NCBI RefSeq assembly: GCF_900106065.1
Contig: NZ_LT629796.1
Span: 5,618,501 to 5,682,500, forward strand
DNA: 64,000 nucleotides
Direction: 5' to 3'
Source: Pseudomonas mandelii
Lineage (GTDB): Bacteria; Pseudomonadota; Gammaproteobacteria; Pseudomonadales; Pseudomonadaceae
Part shown: in pieces, positions 56,987-64,000 of the stretch
Layout of the letters: every line of letters starts with the position of its first letter
How positions within the stretch are numbered: position 1 is the first letter of the stretch
Made by a program: the position numbers and the translations under genes
The notes under the pieces: model-generated
The model's database searches: none
What the model saw: the letters and a program-made list of their open reading frames with translations, nothing else
Told to the model about the DNA's origin: nothing

Positions 56987-57987
56987 CAGCTTTTAGGGGT
57001 TTGTTGCGGGATCGAATTGAGTACCGGATTACCTTCCTTGTTACGGGTCAGGTAGACCGGCAGCACCTTGGGCAGGGACGCCACCAGGTTGTTCAATTCC
57101 TTGATGTTGTAGATGCCACCCAGGCGAATCGTGCCGGTGCTGTGGTCAGCGACCATGACCGGTTTGCTCAGGTAACGGTTGATCAACGGCAGGGCATCGT
57201 TCAGCGCCAGATCATCGATCACCAGTTTGCCACTGCGCCACGCCAGGGAATTGTCGTTGGGGTAGGTCTGATTGATCTGCGGCGTGAAGTCGCCGTGTTT
57301 ATAACGCGCCTGCATCGCCGGCCCCAGGCGCAAGCCATCCCCCGGAAGGTCATCGTTGCTGCTCACCAGCACCGAGCCTTCAATCAGGTTCACGCGTACC
57401 TGATCCTCGTACATCCAGACGTTGAACTTGGTCCCGGTGACGCGAATCCTGCCGTCCGCTGCCCTGACAACAAAAGGGTGAGCCAGATCGTGGCTGACGC
57501 TGAAGAAGGCCTCGCCTTTTTCCAGCGTGACCCGGCGCTGATCCTTGTAGTTGCTGAAGATCAGTTCGCTGCCGAGGTTCAGCTCCACCTGGCTGCCATC
57601 GCTCAGGGTGACCTGACGGACCGTGTCACTCGCTTCGAAATGCTGATACGAATTCGGTAGCCAGCCCATGTTCCAGCCGCTGTACGCCGCCAGCGGCAAC
57701 GCCAAGGCGCACACGGCGGCGGCGATGCCGACCGTGCGCCAAGGAGCGGCCTGTTTGAAGCGAGCTACCGATGTAACGGCTTCGGGACGCGGCAAATCCC
57801 CCGCGACTTCCCAGATCTCGAGCATGGCTTCGTACTCGAACGCATGCAGCGGATGAACATCACGCCAATGTTCGAAGGCGATCCGCTCTTCGGCGGTGCA
57901 GTCGACGGCGTGCAGACGCATGCACCAGTGCGCAGCGGCATCGGTGATGGCGTCATATTCGGCTTGCGAGAGAGAATTGTCGGTCAT
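56986..57987 (-). CDS. FecR-family anti-sigma/transmembrane signal transducer
   Basis: 333 residues. The N-terminal cytosolic anti-sigma domain (1-75; AAAHWCMRLHAVDC, FEHWRDVHPLHAFEYEAMLE) is followed by one membrane helix (about 86-103) and the periplasmic FecR domain (VTLSDGSQVELNLGSELIFS; RIRVTGTKFNVWMYEDQVRV) with a C-terminal STN-binding part. It normally transmits ferri-siderophore binding at a TonB receptor to an ECF sigma factor. No sigma or receptor gene is adjacent. FpvR identity is possible, since fpvR lies near pvdQ in P. aeruginosa. A Fur-box-like site is upstream. Confidence 0.88.
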   Translation of the reverse strand: MTDNSLSQAEYDAITDAAAHWCMRLHAVDCTAEERIAFEHWRDVHPLHAFEYEAMLEIWEVAGDLPRPEAVTSVARFKQAAPWRTVGIAAAVCALALPLAAYSGWNMGWLPNSYQHFEASDTVRQVTLSDGSQVELNLGSELIFSNYKDQRRVTLEKGEAFFSVSHDLAHPFVVRAADGRIRVTGTKFNVWMYEDQVRVNLIEGSVLVSSNDDLPGDGLRLGPAMQARYKHGDFTPQINQTYPNDNSLAWRSGKLVIDDLALNDALPLINRYLSKPVMVADHSTGTIRLGGIYNIKELNNLVASLPKVLPVYLTRNKEGNPVLNSIPQQTPKS

Positions 57988-58060
57988 TGACTCATCCTGA
58001 TTTCGTGCATTCTAACCTTGAGGGGAAGTCTGCGAGAACAGCCGTCATGGCAATTAACCA

Positions 58061-58081
58061 TCAAATGAGAATTATTTTTGA
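58061..58081. promoter_or_regulatory. Fur-box-like site upstream of fecR
   Basis: AAATGAGAATTATTTTTG matches the Fur pattern (AATGA-nAAT-nATT) and lies 74 bp upstream of the FecR start, so the gene is probably induced by iron limitation. Confidence 0.65.
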
Positions 58082-58083
58082 CA

Positions 58084-61000
58084 TCAGGGCGTACTGACGT
58101 GCAGTTCACGGCCCAGATGACTGACCAGCCAGGCCACACTGTCGGCGTTGCCCAACTGTACGGTCAGCCTGACCAGCGGGTTTTTCTTGAACGTTTCGCG
58201 GGCTCCGCTGAGGTTTTCTGCGCCAGTCAACGCCAGGATATGGTCCTTCACCCGATCGGATTCCTTGTCGGAGTTACTGCCCAGATCTTCCCACACACCG
58301 GTATCAGGATCTTGGGTCATGAACAGCCGGGTATAAGGGGTCTGGATCGAAAGCGCCGTTTTCTGCACGTGGGTCAACGCACGTTTGAGCTCTGTGGCCA
58401 GCGGGGTGGCTGTTCCAATCAGGTCGGTGAACGGCCTGCCGGGATCGAGATAGGAAATGTCCTCGGTTTGACAGGCCATGTGCGACAACTCATGTATCAA
58501 CGTCACCGCCCGTGCATGGGTGTCGATCGGGAAGGCCGCGTCGGTCAGGTGTTGACGGTAGTGATCGAATCTAAGGTCGAAGAATCTTTCTGCAAGGTGA
58601 ATTCTGCGGTTTTTGTCTTTGGCGACAATGAAGGCAAACGTGTTTTGGGCGTCTTCGGTCAGCCTGCCGACGGCAAAACGACTGGACTTCGGTTTTCTCA
58701 GTGACGGCTCCAGCAACGCTGCGAAAACGTCGCCAATGACTTTTTCAAGCTGCTCGACATGTGCGGGCAGCACATGCTGCACACCGAGGAAATCCATGAT
58801 GAGCTGATGCACGGGCGTGACGGTCTCGTCGGAGGATTTGAGTTGTTGCAGGTTTCGGTAGCTGTTCCAGGCGTAGGTCGTTGCCAGGTCCAGCGCTTCG
58901 TCAATCTGACGGGCCTTCTGTGGAAACAATCGTCGGATACGGGACATGCCCGAGGCATCGACGTTCATGCCATCAAACACCGATCTCGCAGTCTCCAGGC
59001 GTCCGAACAGACTGAAGCGAGGCGCCGACTCTCGTCCATCAAGCAACCATTGCTTCGATTCGTTCTGGCGCAGATGAGGGCCCAGCTCGCGTGTGTCGCC
59101 GATGCGCCATCGGCTGCCGCGCTTGATGACCGGATACACCTTTCCTTCAACCGGCCCGTAGTGTTGTTTTGTCGTTGGGTGGGTGTAGAGCCCAAGCGTG
59201 GCGTCTGAAGTCAGCGAACCCAGATCAACGTTCATGCTTTCGTGGCGCGCGAGTTTCGTGCGTTCGGGGCCCGTGACATCGATGTCCTGCCATTTGAGCC
59301 GGGTATCGGGTTTTTCCGGTGCCGGTAGGGCCGGTGTCGACGACCGCAGCGTTGAATCCCCCAGTGTCTGGCGCAGCGTGGAAAGTTCGGCCACGCCGCT
59401 GATGAACGCTTTTACGGCGGCTCCCCACCGATGGGTTTGCAGGTCTTCGGCAGATTGCTTGATGTCGCGGTAACTGCGCCACACCGTCTCCGGGTAGGCG
59501 AGCTTGCCCATGAAAAATGTATAGGCCTCGTGCAGGTCTTCGCCCAGTACATGCTTGATGGTTGCCCATTCGCCTTGTTTTCGCTCATCGGACTGGCAAC
59601 CGAGCAATCGGCCCAACAAGGCGACGTTGTCATTGAGCAGGTGTTTGAACAGGTTCCCCTTGATCGGTTGGGAAGCCAGCGTGGTGATGTTCGACGACGT
59701 GGCTCTGGCAACGCGGTGATGGGGGGTCGCCATCCGGGTTTCCAGCAGCGTCCGGTCAGGGTTCTGCAGATTCAGGAGTAGCCAGTCGAGCAGCGGTCCG
59801 CGGGTCTTCAGTTCTGTCAGCAGCTGGGCTTCGTTTTCATATTCTTTCATCCCGTGCCCAGGGCTGTGAGGCGCAATCAGCACCTGCGCTCCAGTGCGAT
59901 CCGCCGTCGAGCCGATCAGATAGACACCGGGCACTTTGATCGATTGGGCCTGCCTGATACCCAGGAACTCAAGCGGACGGATGATTGCGTGGGCACCGTC
60001 GACCGCCGCGCGGGCGAGGGCGTCGGGCATGTCCATGACTTGCCGGATCAGATCAAACCCGGTCTCGCTCAGGCGCTCCTGAAGTTTTTCCGCGTGGGCG
60101 TAATGCATTAATTGCCAGGGCAATTGTGTGTAGAAGCGCTTGCGGCGCTCTGCGTTTGCCGGGGTGTCGGCCAGGGCGTCGTTCACTATTTTCTGTTGAT
60201 GGTCGCCCGGTTTCAGGTTGCGGATCAGCTCTTTGATGTAGCGCTCGTTCATCCCCTCGGGAATCACGGTGCTATCAAGCGATACCAGTTTGAAATGGAG
60301 TGGGTCCAGCGACTTGAGATGAGTCAAGGCAAAGTCGGTCAGGGTTTGGGTGTGGGCCGTCGATGTCGGGCGGGCGTTGATTTGCACCCGGACAGTGTCA
60401 GGGTCGATGTTGAAGCCGTCCGCCTTGAGTTGTTTCTCAAGGCCATGGTGCGCCGTGCGTTGCAGTGACCGCAGGCCGGTCAGGTAATCCTGGTCGTCTT
60501 TCACATTATCGACGTATTGCTGAAGCAGCTCGGCATGCACAATCAGCTCTTTGACGGATGCCTGGGCCAGCCATGCCGGCAGTTTTTGCCGGGTGGTCAG
60601 GGATTGTGCAATGTCCATCGGACGGTCAAGCCCTGTCATCGGTTTACGCAGCGAGACAAGATCCAGGAGATGGGTCAGTGGCGTCGCGGAGAGCTTTGTT
60701 GCCAGCGCATCGGTCAGGCACGGCTCATCGAGGTGCACATAAGGTTTTTGCAGGTAATCAAGAAAATGCCCATAGACCCGCTGCAGAGGCGCCAACGTGT
60801 AAGTCCGGCCAGGCAAACGCTCGCTGCGACCAAGGTTCTCCAGCAGCATTGAGCGATGGTTGACGTCGGCGAGGCGTCGACCGAGTTCGGTCAGCAACGG
60901 CGTCAGCCCTTTGAACGCTTCAAACCCCAACGCAGGTGTCCACACAATCGCCTTGCCCGAATGCACCGGATCCTGGCCGCCTCGTTCAGTCAGGACAAAA

Positions 61001-62922
61001 CAGCTGGCCAGCTTCAACGGATCCGCTGCATCGCCGGCCTTGAGCGCCAGGGAAAACACGTCCGGCAGAAAGCCGTTCAATGCCGCTCGCTGCAGGTGTA
61101 TCGGGCTGTCGAGCACGGTTTTGATGATTGCCTGCTCCGTTGTACTCAAGGTGCGGGTGACGGCACGCAGCTTCAGTTCACTGCGCAAAGCCGTTGACAA
61201 CGTATGAGAAAACGTCGATTGCAAGCTGGCCACGGAGTCACTCAGGACGCGCTCAGCGTCAGTGATCGAGCGGGTTGCCGTGGAGATAGCCGGGTGTTTA
61301 TCCAGAAGTTGATCGAGCGCCTGTTCGACGGAATCGAGCCGCGACAACTCCTCCCTGGCCGACTCGGCGCGGACGGTGGCCGGTTGCGCGCCAAGGCGCC
61401 GATCCACGCGTGTACTCCAGCGTCCTGAAGGGTCGGAGGCCAGCAGACGGTCATCGATCAACCCCCGGACATCCAGTGCGCTGTCGAGCAAGGCATGGGG
61501 GTCGAGCGTACCTTCACTTTCGCGCAAGCGGCTCAGCGCATGAGACAGGTTGTCCCGTTGCTTGCCGAGGATGTCGGCCATCAAGTGATTGAACACCGGA
61601 CCAACGATCGGTTTGCCCTCAACCACACGCTCAACCGGCTCCAAAGCAAGAAAGGTGGCGCGTTCGTCCAGCGACATGAAGTTGAGCAAGGTGTCTTCAT
61701 GCCCTTCGGTTTTCATCATCTCCAGCACGATGTTTTTGACTGCCGGCAGATTGTTCGTCGCTTCGATGCCTCGGGAAGGGGAGTACAGAAAACCCAGGGT
61801 GTTGGTGCCTCCGATCATCAAGGTCGAGGCCAGCTCCGCAAAATGCCTGAAGGGTGCGGTCACTCGTATTTTCTCGATGCGAAGAGGGTCGTGCGCGTCA
61901 GGCGGAAGGCTGACGTTCATCAGTCGCAGGTATTCCTGCGTGGTCAAACCACCGTTCTGGCGCTGGTGCAGCAGTTTCAGGTGAAAGGTGTCACGCAGGC
62001 CCTCGGTGAAAAACGCCAAGCGTGAAAGGCCTGTGCTCATGGATGTGTTCCAGAACAAGGCGAGCAGGCTGTGCAAGTGCGGCGTGAAGCTCTGCGCGAT
62101 TTCTTTCACCGCGCTTTCCCACGTCAGGTTATCCGCGTCGTTGCTGACGCTGTGCTCGGGATTGGCGAAGACTCTTGAATCGCCGGTGGGCCACTGGTTG
62201 GTCAGATAGAAGTGCAGAAGTGCATCGCTCAAAGGGATCGAGGAAATTGTGTGCAGGTCTTCGTTGCCGTCGAAGGCTGAAACGGTCTTCACGAAGCTCT
62301 TGAGCCGGGTCAGACGCTGGTCCAGCGCGGGAAATGCCTTGTGCAACGCGTGCTTGAGGGTGTCATCGAGCATCGATTGCAGGGTTGGCGTCTTCAGCAG
62401 CTCAGCCTTCATCGCTTTGATGTTCTGTTCCTGATTGTGATCGAGGGTCAGTTGCTGATCCTGGAACACCGCGTCTTCGATGTCTTTCGTGGCAATGTCG
62501 GGAACGGTGGCGGCGGGTAAAGCGCTGCGTTGTTCGATGGAGAGAAAGCGCAACAGCTCGCGTTTGCCTGTGGCCTGCGTCAGCCATTCCTTGAGTTTGC
62601 TTTTGAGGTCGGCCATATCGGCAAACTTGATCAAGCCTTTCCACGGTGTGTAAAGGATGACCTCTCCATTTTCGGGCCGGCTCAGGGCAAAGGCTCCGGC
62701 CAATGGAATGTCTGTTTTGCCGGTTACTTTCAACAACAGTTGGCAGGCCTGCATGGGCTCTTTTTGCGCGACGCGAGCAGCGTGGGTGGCCAAATACACG
62801 TGCTTCAGCCATTTCAGGTCGTCGAGGGTGAAGTTCAGCGTGTTTTCGCGTTCACCGGGTTGTCTGGCATTGGCTGCGCGTTCAGCCTCGTCGAAAAAAT
62901 AGGGCTCAGCGGGGGTGGTCAT
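58084..62922 (-). CDS. Giant protein with C-terminal aspzincin-like metalloprotease motif
   Basis: 1612 residues, no signal peptide. Most of it is a helical, Leu-rich body resembling the large DUF6543-type proteins that pseudomonads carry ahead of effector domains (for example in NEL-type effectors). The C-terminal domain contains VTLIHELSHMACQTEDISYL (HELSH at 1477-1481, Asp 1488), matching the aspzincin pattern HExxH followed by TxDxxY. A zinc peptidase is therefore likely. It may be a type III-, contact- or toxin-type effector; no secretion or immunity gene is adjacent. Begins MTTPAEPYFFDEAER. Confidence 0.8.
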   Translation of the reverse strand: MTTPAEPYFFDEAERAANARQPGERENTLNFTLDDLKWLKHVYLATHAARVAQKEPMQACQLLLKVTGKTDIPLAGAFALSRPENGEVILYTPWKGLIKFADMADLKSKLKEWLTQATGKRELLRFLSIEQRSALPAATVPDIATKDIEDAVFQDQQLTLDHNQEQNIKAMKAELLKTPTLQSMLDDTLKHALHKAFPALDQRLTRLKSFVKTVSAFDGNEDLHTISSIPLSDALLHFYLTNQWPTGDSRVFANPEHSVSNDADNLTWESAVKEIAQSFTPHLHSLLALFWNTSMSTGLSRLAFFTEGLRDTFHLKLLHQRQNGGLTTQEYLRLMNVSLPPDAHDPLRIEKIRVTAPFRHFAELASTLMIGGTNTLGFLYSPSRGIEATNNLPAVKNIVLEMMKTEGHEDTLLNFMSLDERATFLALEPVERVVEGKPIVGPVFNHLMADILGKQRDNLSHALSRLRESEGTLDPHALLDSALDVRGLIDDRLLASDPSGRWSTRVDRRLGAQPATVRAESAREELSRLDSVEQALDQLLDKHPAISTATRSITDAERVLSDSVASLQSTFSHTLSTALRSELKLRAVTRTLSTTEQAIIKTVLDSPIHLQRAALNGFLPDVFSLALKAGDAADPLKLASCFVLTERGGQDPVHSGKAIVWTPALGFEAFKGLTPLLTELGRRLADVNHRSMLLENLGRSERLPGRTYTLAPLQRVYGHFLDYLQKPYVHLDEPCLTDALATKLSATPLTHLLDLVSLRKPMTGLDRPMDIAQSLTTRQKLPAWLAQASVKELIVHAELLQQYVDNVKDDQDYLTGLRSLQRTAHHGLEKQLKADGFNIDPDTVRVQINARPTSTAHTQTLTDFALTHLKSLDPLHFKLVSLDSTVIPEGMNERYIKELIRNLKPGDHQQKIVNDALADTPANAERRKRFYTQLPWQLMHYAHAEKLQERLSETGFDLIRQVMDMPDALARAAVDGAHAIIRPLEFLGIRQAQSIKVPGVYLIGSTADRTGAQVLIAPHSPGHGMKEYENEAQLLTELKTRGPLLDWLLLNLQNPDRTLLETRMATPHHRVARATSSNITTLASQPIKGNLFKHLLNDNVALLGRLLGCQSDERKQGEWATIKHVLGEDLHEAYTFFMGKLAYPETVWRSYRDIKQSAEDLQTHRWGAAVKAFISGVAELSTLRQTLGDSTLRSSTPALPAPEKPDTRLKWQDIDVTGPERTKLARHESMNVDLGSLTSDATLGLYTHPTTKQHYGPVEGKVYPVIKRGSRWRIGDTRELGPHLRQNESKQWLLDGRESAPRFSLFGRLETARSVFDGMNVDASGMSRIRRLFPQKARQIDEALDLATTYAWNSYRNLQQLKSSDETVTPVHQLIMDFLGVQHVLPAHVEQLEKVIGDVFAALLEPSLRKPKSSRFAVGRLTEDAQNTFAFIVAKDKNRRIHLAERFFDLRFDHYRQHLTDAAFPIDTHARAVTLIHELSHMACQTEDISYLDPGRPFTDLIGTATPLATELKRALTHVQKTALSIQTPYTRLFMTQDPDTGVWEDLGSNSDKESDRVKDHILALTGAENLSGARETFKKNPLVRLTVQLGNADSVAWLVSHLGRELHVSTP

Positions 62923-63149
62923 GGATGTTCCTCATTGGCTGCGATCAGTGGCCATCGCAGGCTATTGGTTGAGGAAAAACATTAAGGTCAGCGGAGTGCT
63001 TCGGTGCGGTACATATTGCTTGAGCCGATCAGGTGCTCGAGACTTGACAGGACGCCGGTACAACAGCGCTTAATCGACGTCTGCTGTTGGTTGCCGAGCA
63101 ACCTCGTTTCCCCTGGTGCCCGTATTCAATAATAAAACTGGAGCTTCAG

Positions 63150-64000
63150 ATGACCGCAACGCCCGAAGTGGCCGTCAGTTCGACCACCCCATCGCTCGAT
63201 TTCGACGCGCTTGTTGTATTGCTTGAGCAAATTTTCCTGCGCCATGGCACCTCCGCCGATGTCGCCAAGACCCTGGCGTTGAACTGCGCCGGCGCTGAAC
63301 GCGATGGCGCCCACAGCCATGGCGTGTTTCGTATTCCAGGTTATGTCTCGACACTCAAGAGCGGCTGGGTCAACGGCCAGGCCGTGCCCGTGGTCGAGGA
63401 CGTCGCCTCGGGGTTTGTCCGGGTCGACGCGGCTAACGGTTTTGCCCAACCCGCGCTGGCGGCCGCCCGGGCTCTGCTGGTGGAAAAGGCCCGCAGCGCC
63501 GGGATTGCGGTGTTGGCGATCCGCAACTCCCATCATTTCGCGGCACTGTGGCCGGATGTCGAGCCGTTTGCCTATGAAGGGCTGGTGGCGCTGAGCGTAG
63601 TGAACAGCATGACGTGCGTGGTGCCCCACGGCGCCGACCGGCCGCTGTTCGGCACCAACCCGATCGCCTTCGCCGCACCCCGGGCTGACGGTGAGCCGAT
63701 TGTCTTTGACCTGGCCACCAGCGCCATCGCCCATGGCGATGTGCAGATTGCCGCGCAAAAAGGTGAACGCTTGCCGGCAGGCATGGGCGTGGACAGCCTT
63801 GGCCAGCCGACTGAGGATCCGAAGGCGATTCTGGAGGGGGGCGCGCTGCTGCCGTTTGGTGGGCACAAGGGTTCAGCGCTGTCGATGATGGTCGAATTGT
63901 TGGCGGCGGCCCTGACCGGCGGCAATTTCTCCTTCGAGTTCGACTGGAAGAACCATCCGGGAGCCAAAACGCCATGGACCGGCCAACTGCTGATCGTGAT
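63150..64000 (+). CDS. dpkA: Delta1-piperideine-2-carboxylate reductase, partial
   Basis: 283 codons are visible from the ATG at 63150 (GGAG six bases upstream) to the right edge; the C-terminus is missing. Malate/L-lactate dehydrogenase (Ldh2/MDH2) fold: AERDGAHSHGVFRIPGYVS, AIRNSHHFAALWPDVEPFA (catalytic His), SVVNSMTCVVPHGADRPLFG, LPFGGHKGSALSMMVELL. It reduces piperideine- and pyrroline-2-carboxylate in D-lysine and D-proline catabolism. The match to Pseudomonas DpkA is close. Confidence 0.88.
   Translation, partial: MTATPEVAVSSTTPSLDFDALVVLLEQIFLRHGTSADVAKTLALNCAGAERDGAHSHGVFRIPGYVSTLKSGWVNGQAVPVVEDVASGFVRVDAANGFAQPALAAARALLVEKARSAGIAVLAIRNSHHFAALWPDVEPFAYEGLVALSVVNSMTCVVPHGADRPLFGTNPIAFAAPRADGEPIVFDLATSAIAHGDVQIAAQKGERLPAGMGVDSLGQPTEDPKAILEGGALLPFGGHKGSALSMMVELLAAALTGGNFSFEFDWKNHPGAKTPWTGQLLIV

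Overview
The window is chromosomal DNA from a fluorescent pseudomonad (Pseudomonas fluorescens lineage). Evidence: close family resemblance of DctP, MvaT, DpkA, PvdQ and HPPD to Pseudomonas versions; Pseudomonas-type REP/REPIN palindromes; GC-rich codon use throughout. There is no CRISPR array, rRNA operon, insertion sequence or prophage.

Layout. 1-1.3 kb: end of a TRAP C4-dicarboxylate transporter (dctP and partial dctQ, minus strand). 1.4-6 kb: a decaying stretch with a putative phase-variable secreted protein carrying a heptanucleotide repeat, a nonsense-mutated sensor kinase and the tail of a dead chemoreceptor, around an intact LTA-synthase/MdoB-like phosphoglycerol transferase. 6-8 kb: a 531-residue protein of unknown function. 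8-8.5 kb: tRNA-Cys and tRNA-Leu. 8.5-10.2 kb: a divergent NmrA-like/TetR pair with a palindromic operator. 10.3-16.4 kb: small unknowns, topoisomerase IB, molybdate uptake modABC with a ModE-type box, nitronate monooxygenase. 16.6-20.7 kb: acuI-like reductase and an alkylation-repair cluster (methyltransferase, DUF2086-type oxygenase, AlkB, Ada). 20.8-22.8 kb: small hypothetical and lipoprotein genes. 23-30.6 kb: galU, gorA, a KfrA-like protein divergent from an orphan tyrosine recombinase, ahpC-ahpF and gloA. 30.7-46.1 kb: mixed genes (MvaT, CSS-EAL phosphodiesterase, LysR regulators, EamA exporters, HPPD, dehydrogenase, hydrolase, DUF411/YqaA pair, chemoreceptor, aldo-keto reductase). 46.1-53.2 kb: a compact five-gene minus-strand operon in which a LuxE-like acyl-protein synthetase, a LuxC-like acyl reductase fused to an adenylating domain, a second adenylating enzyme and a GNAT follow an MdfA-like exporter. 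53.4-58 kb: small genes, pvdQ and an orphan FecR anti-sigma gene with a Fur-box-like site. 58-62.9 kb: a 1612-residue protein with a C-terminal aspzincin-like zinc protease motif. The right edge holds most of dpkA.

Themes: gorA/ahpCF/gloA deal with peroxide, thiol and aldehyde stress, and ogt/alkB/ada deal with alkylation damage. PvdQ, FecR and the Fur-like site point to iron and pyoverdine control. The best candidates for undescribed biology are the LuxC/LuxE-like operon without luciferase, the heptanucleotide contingency locus near 2.05 kb, the Ada protein lacking three of its four zinc ligands, and the large protease-tailed protein.
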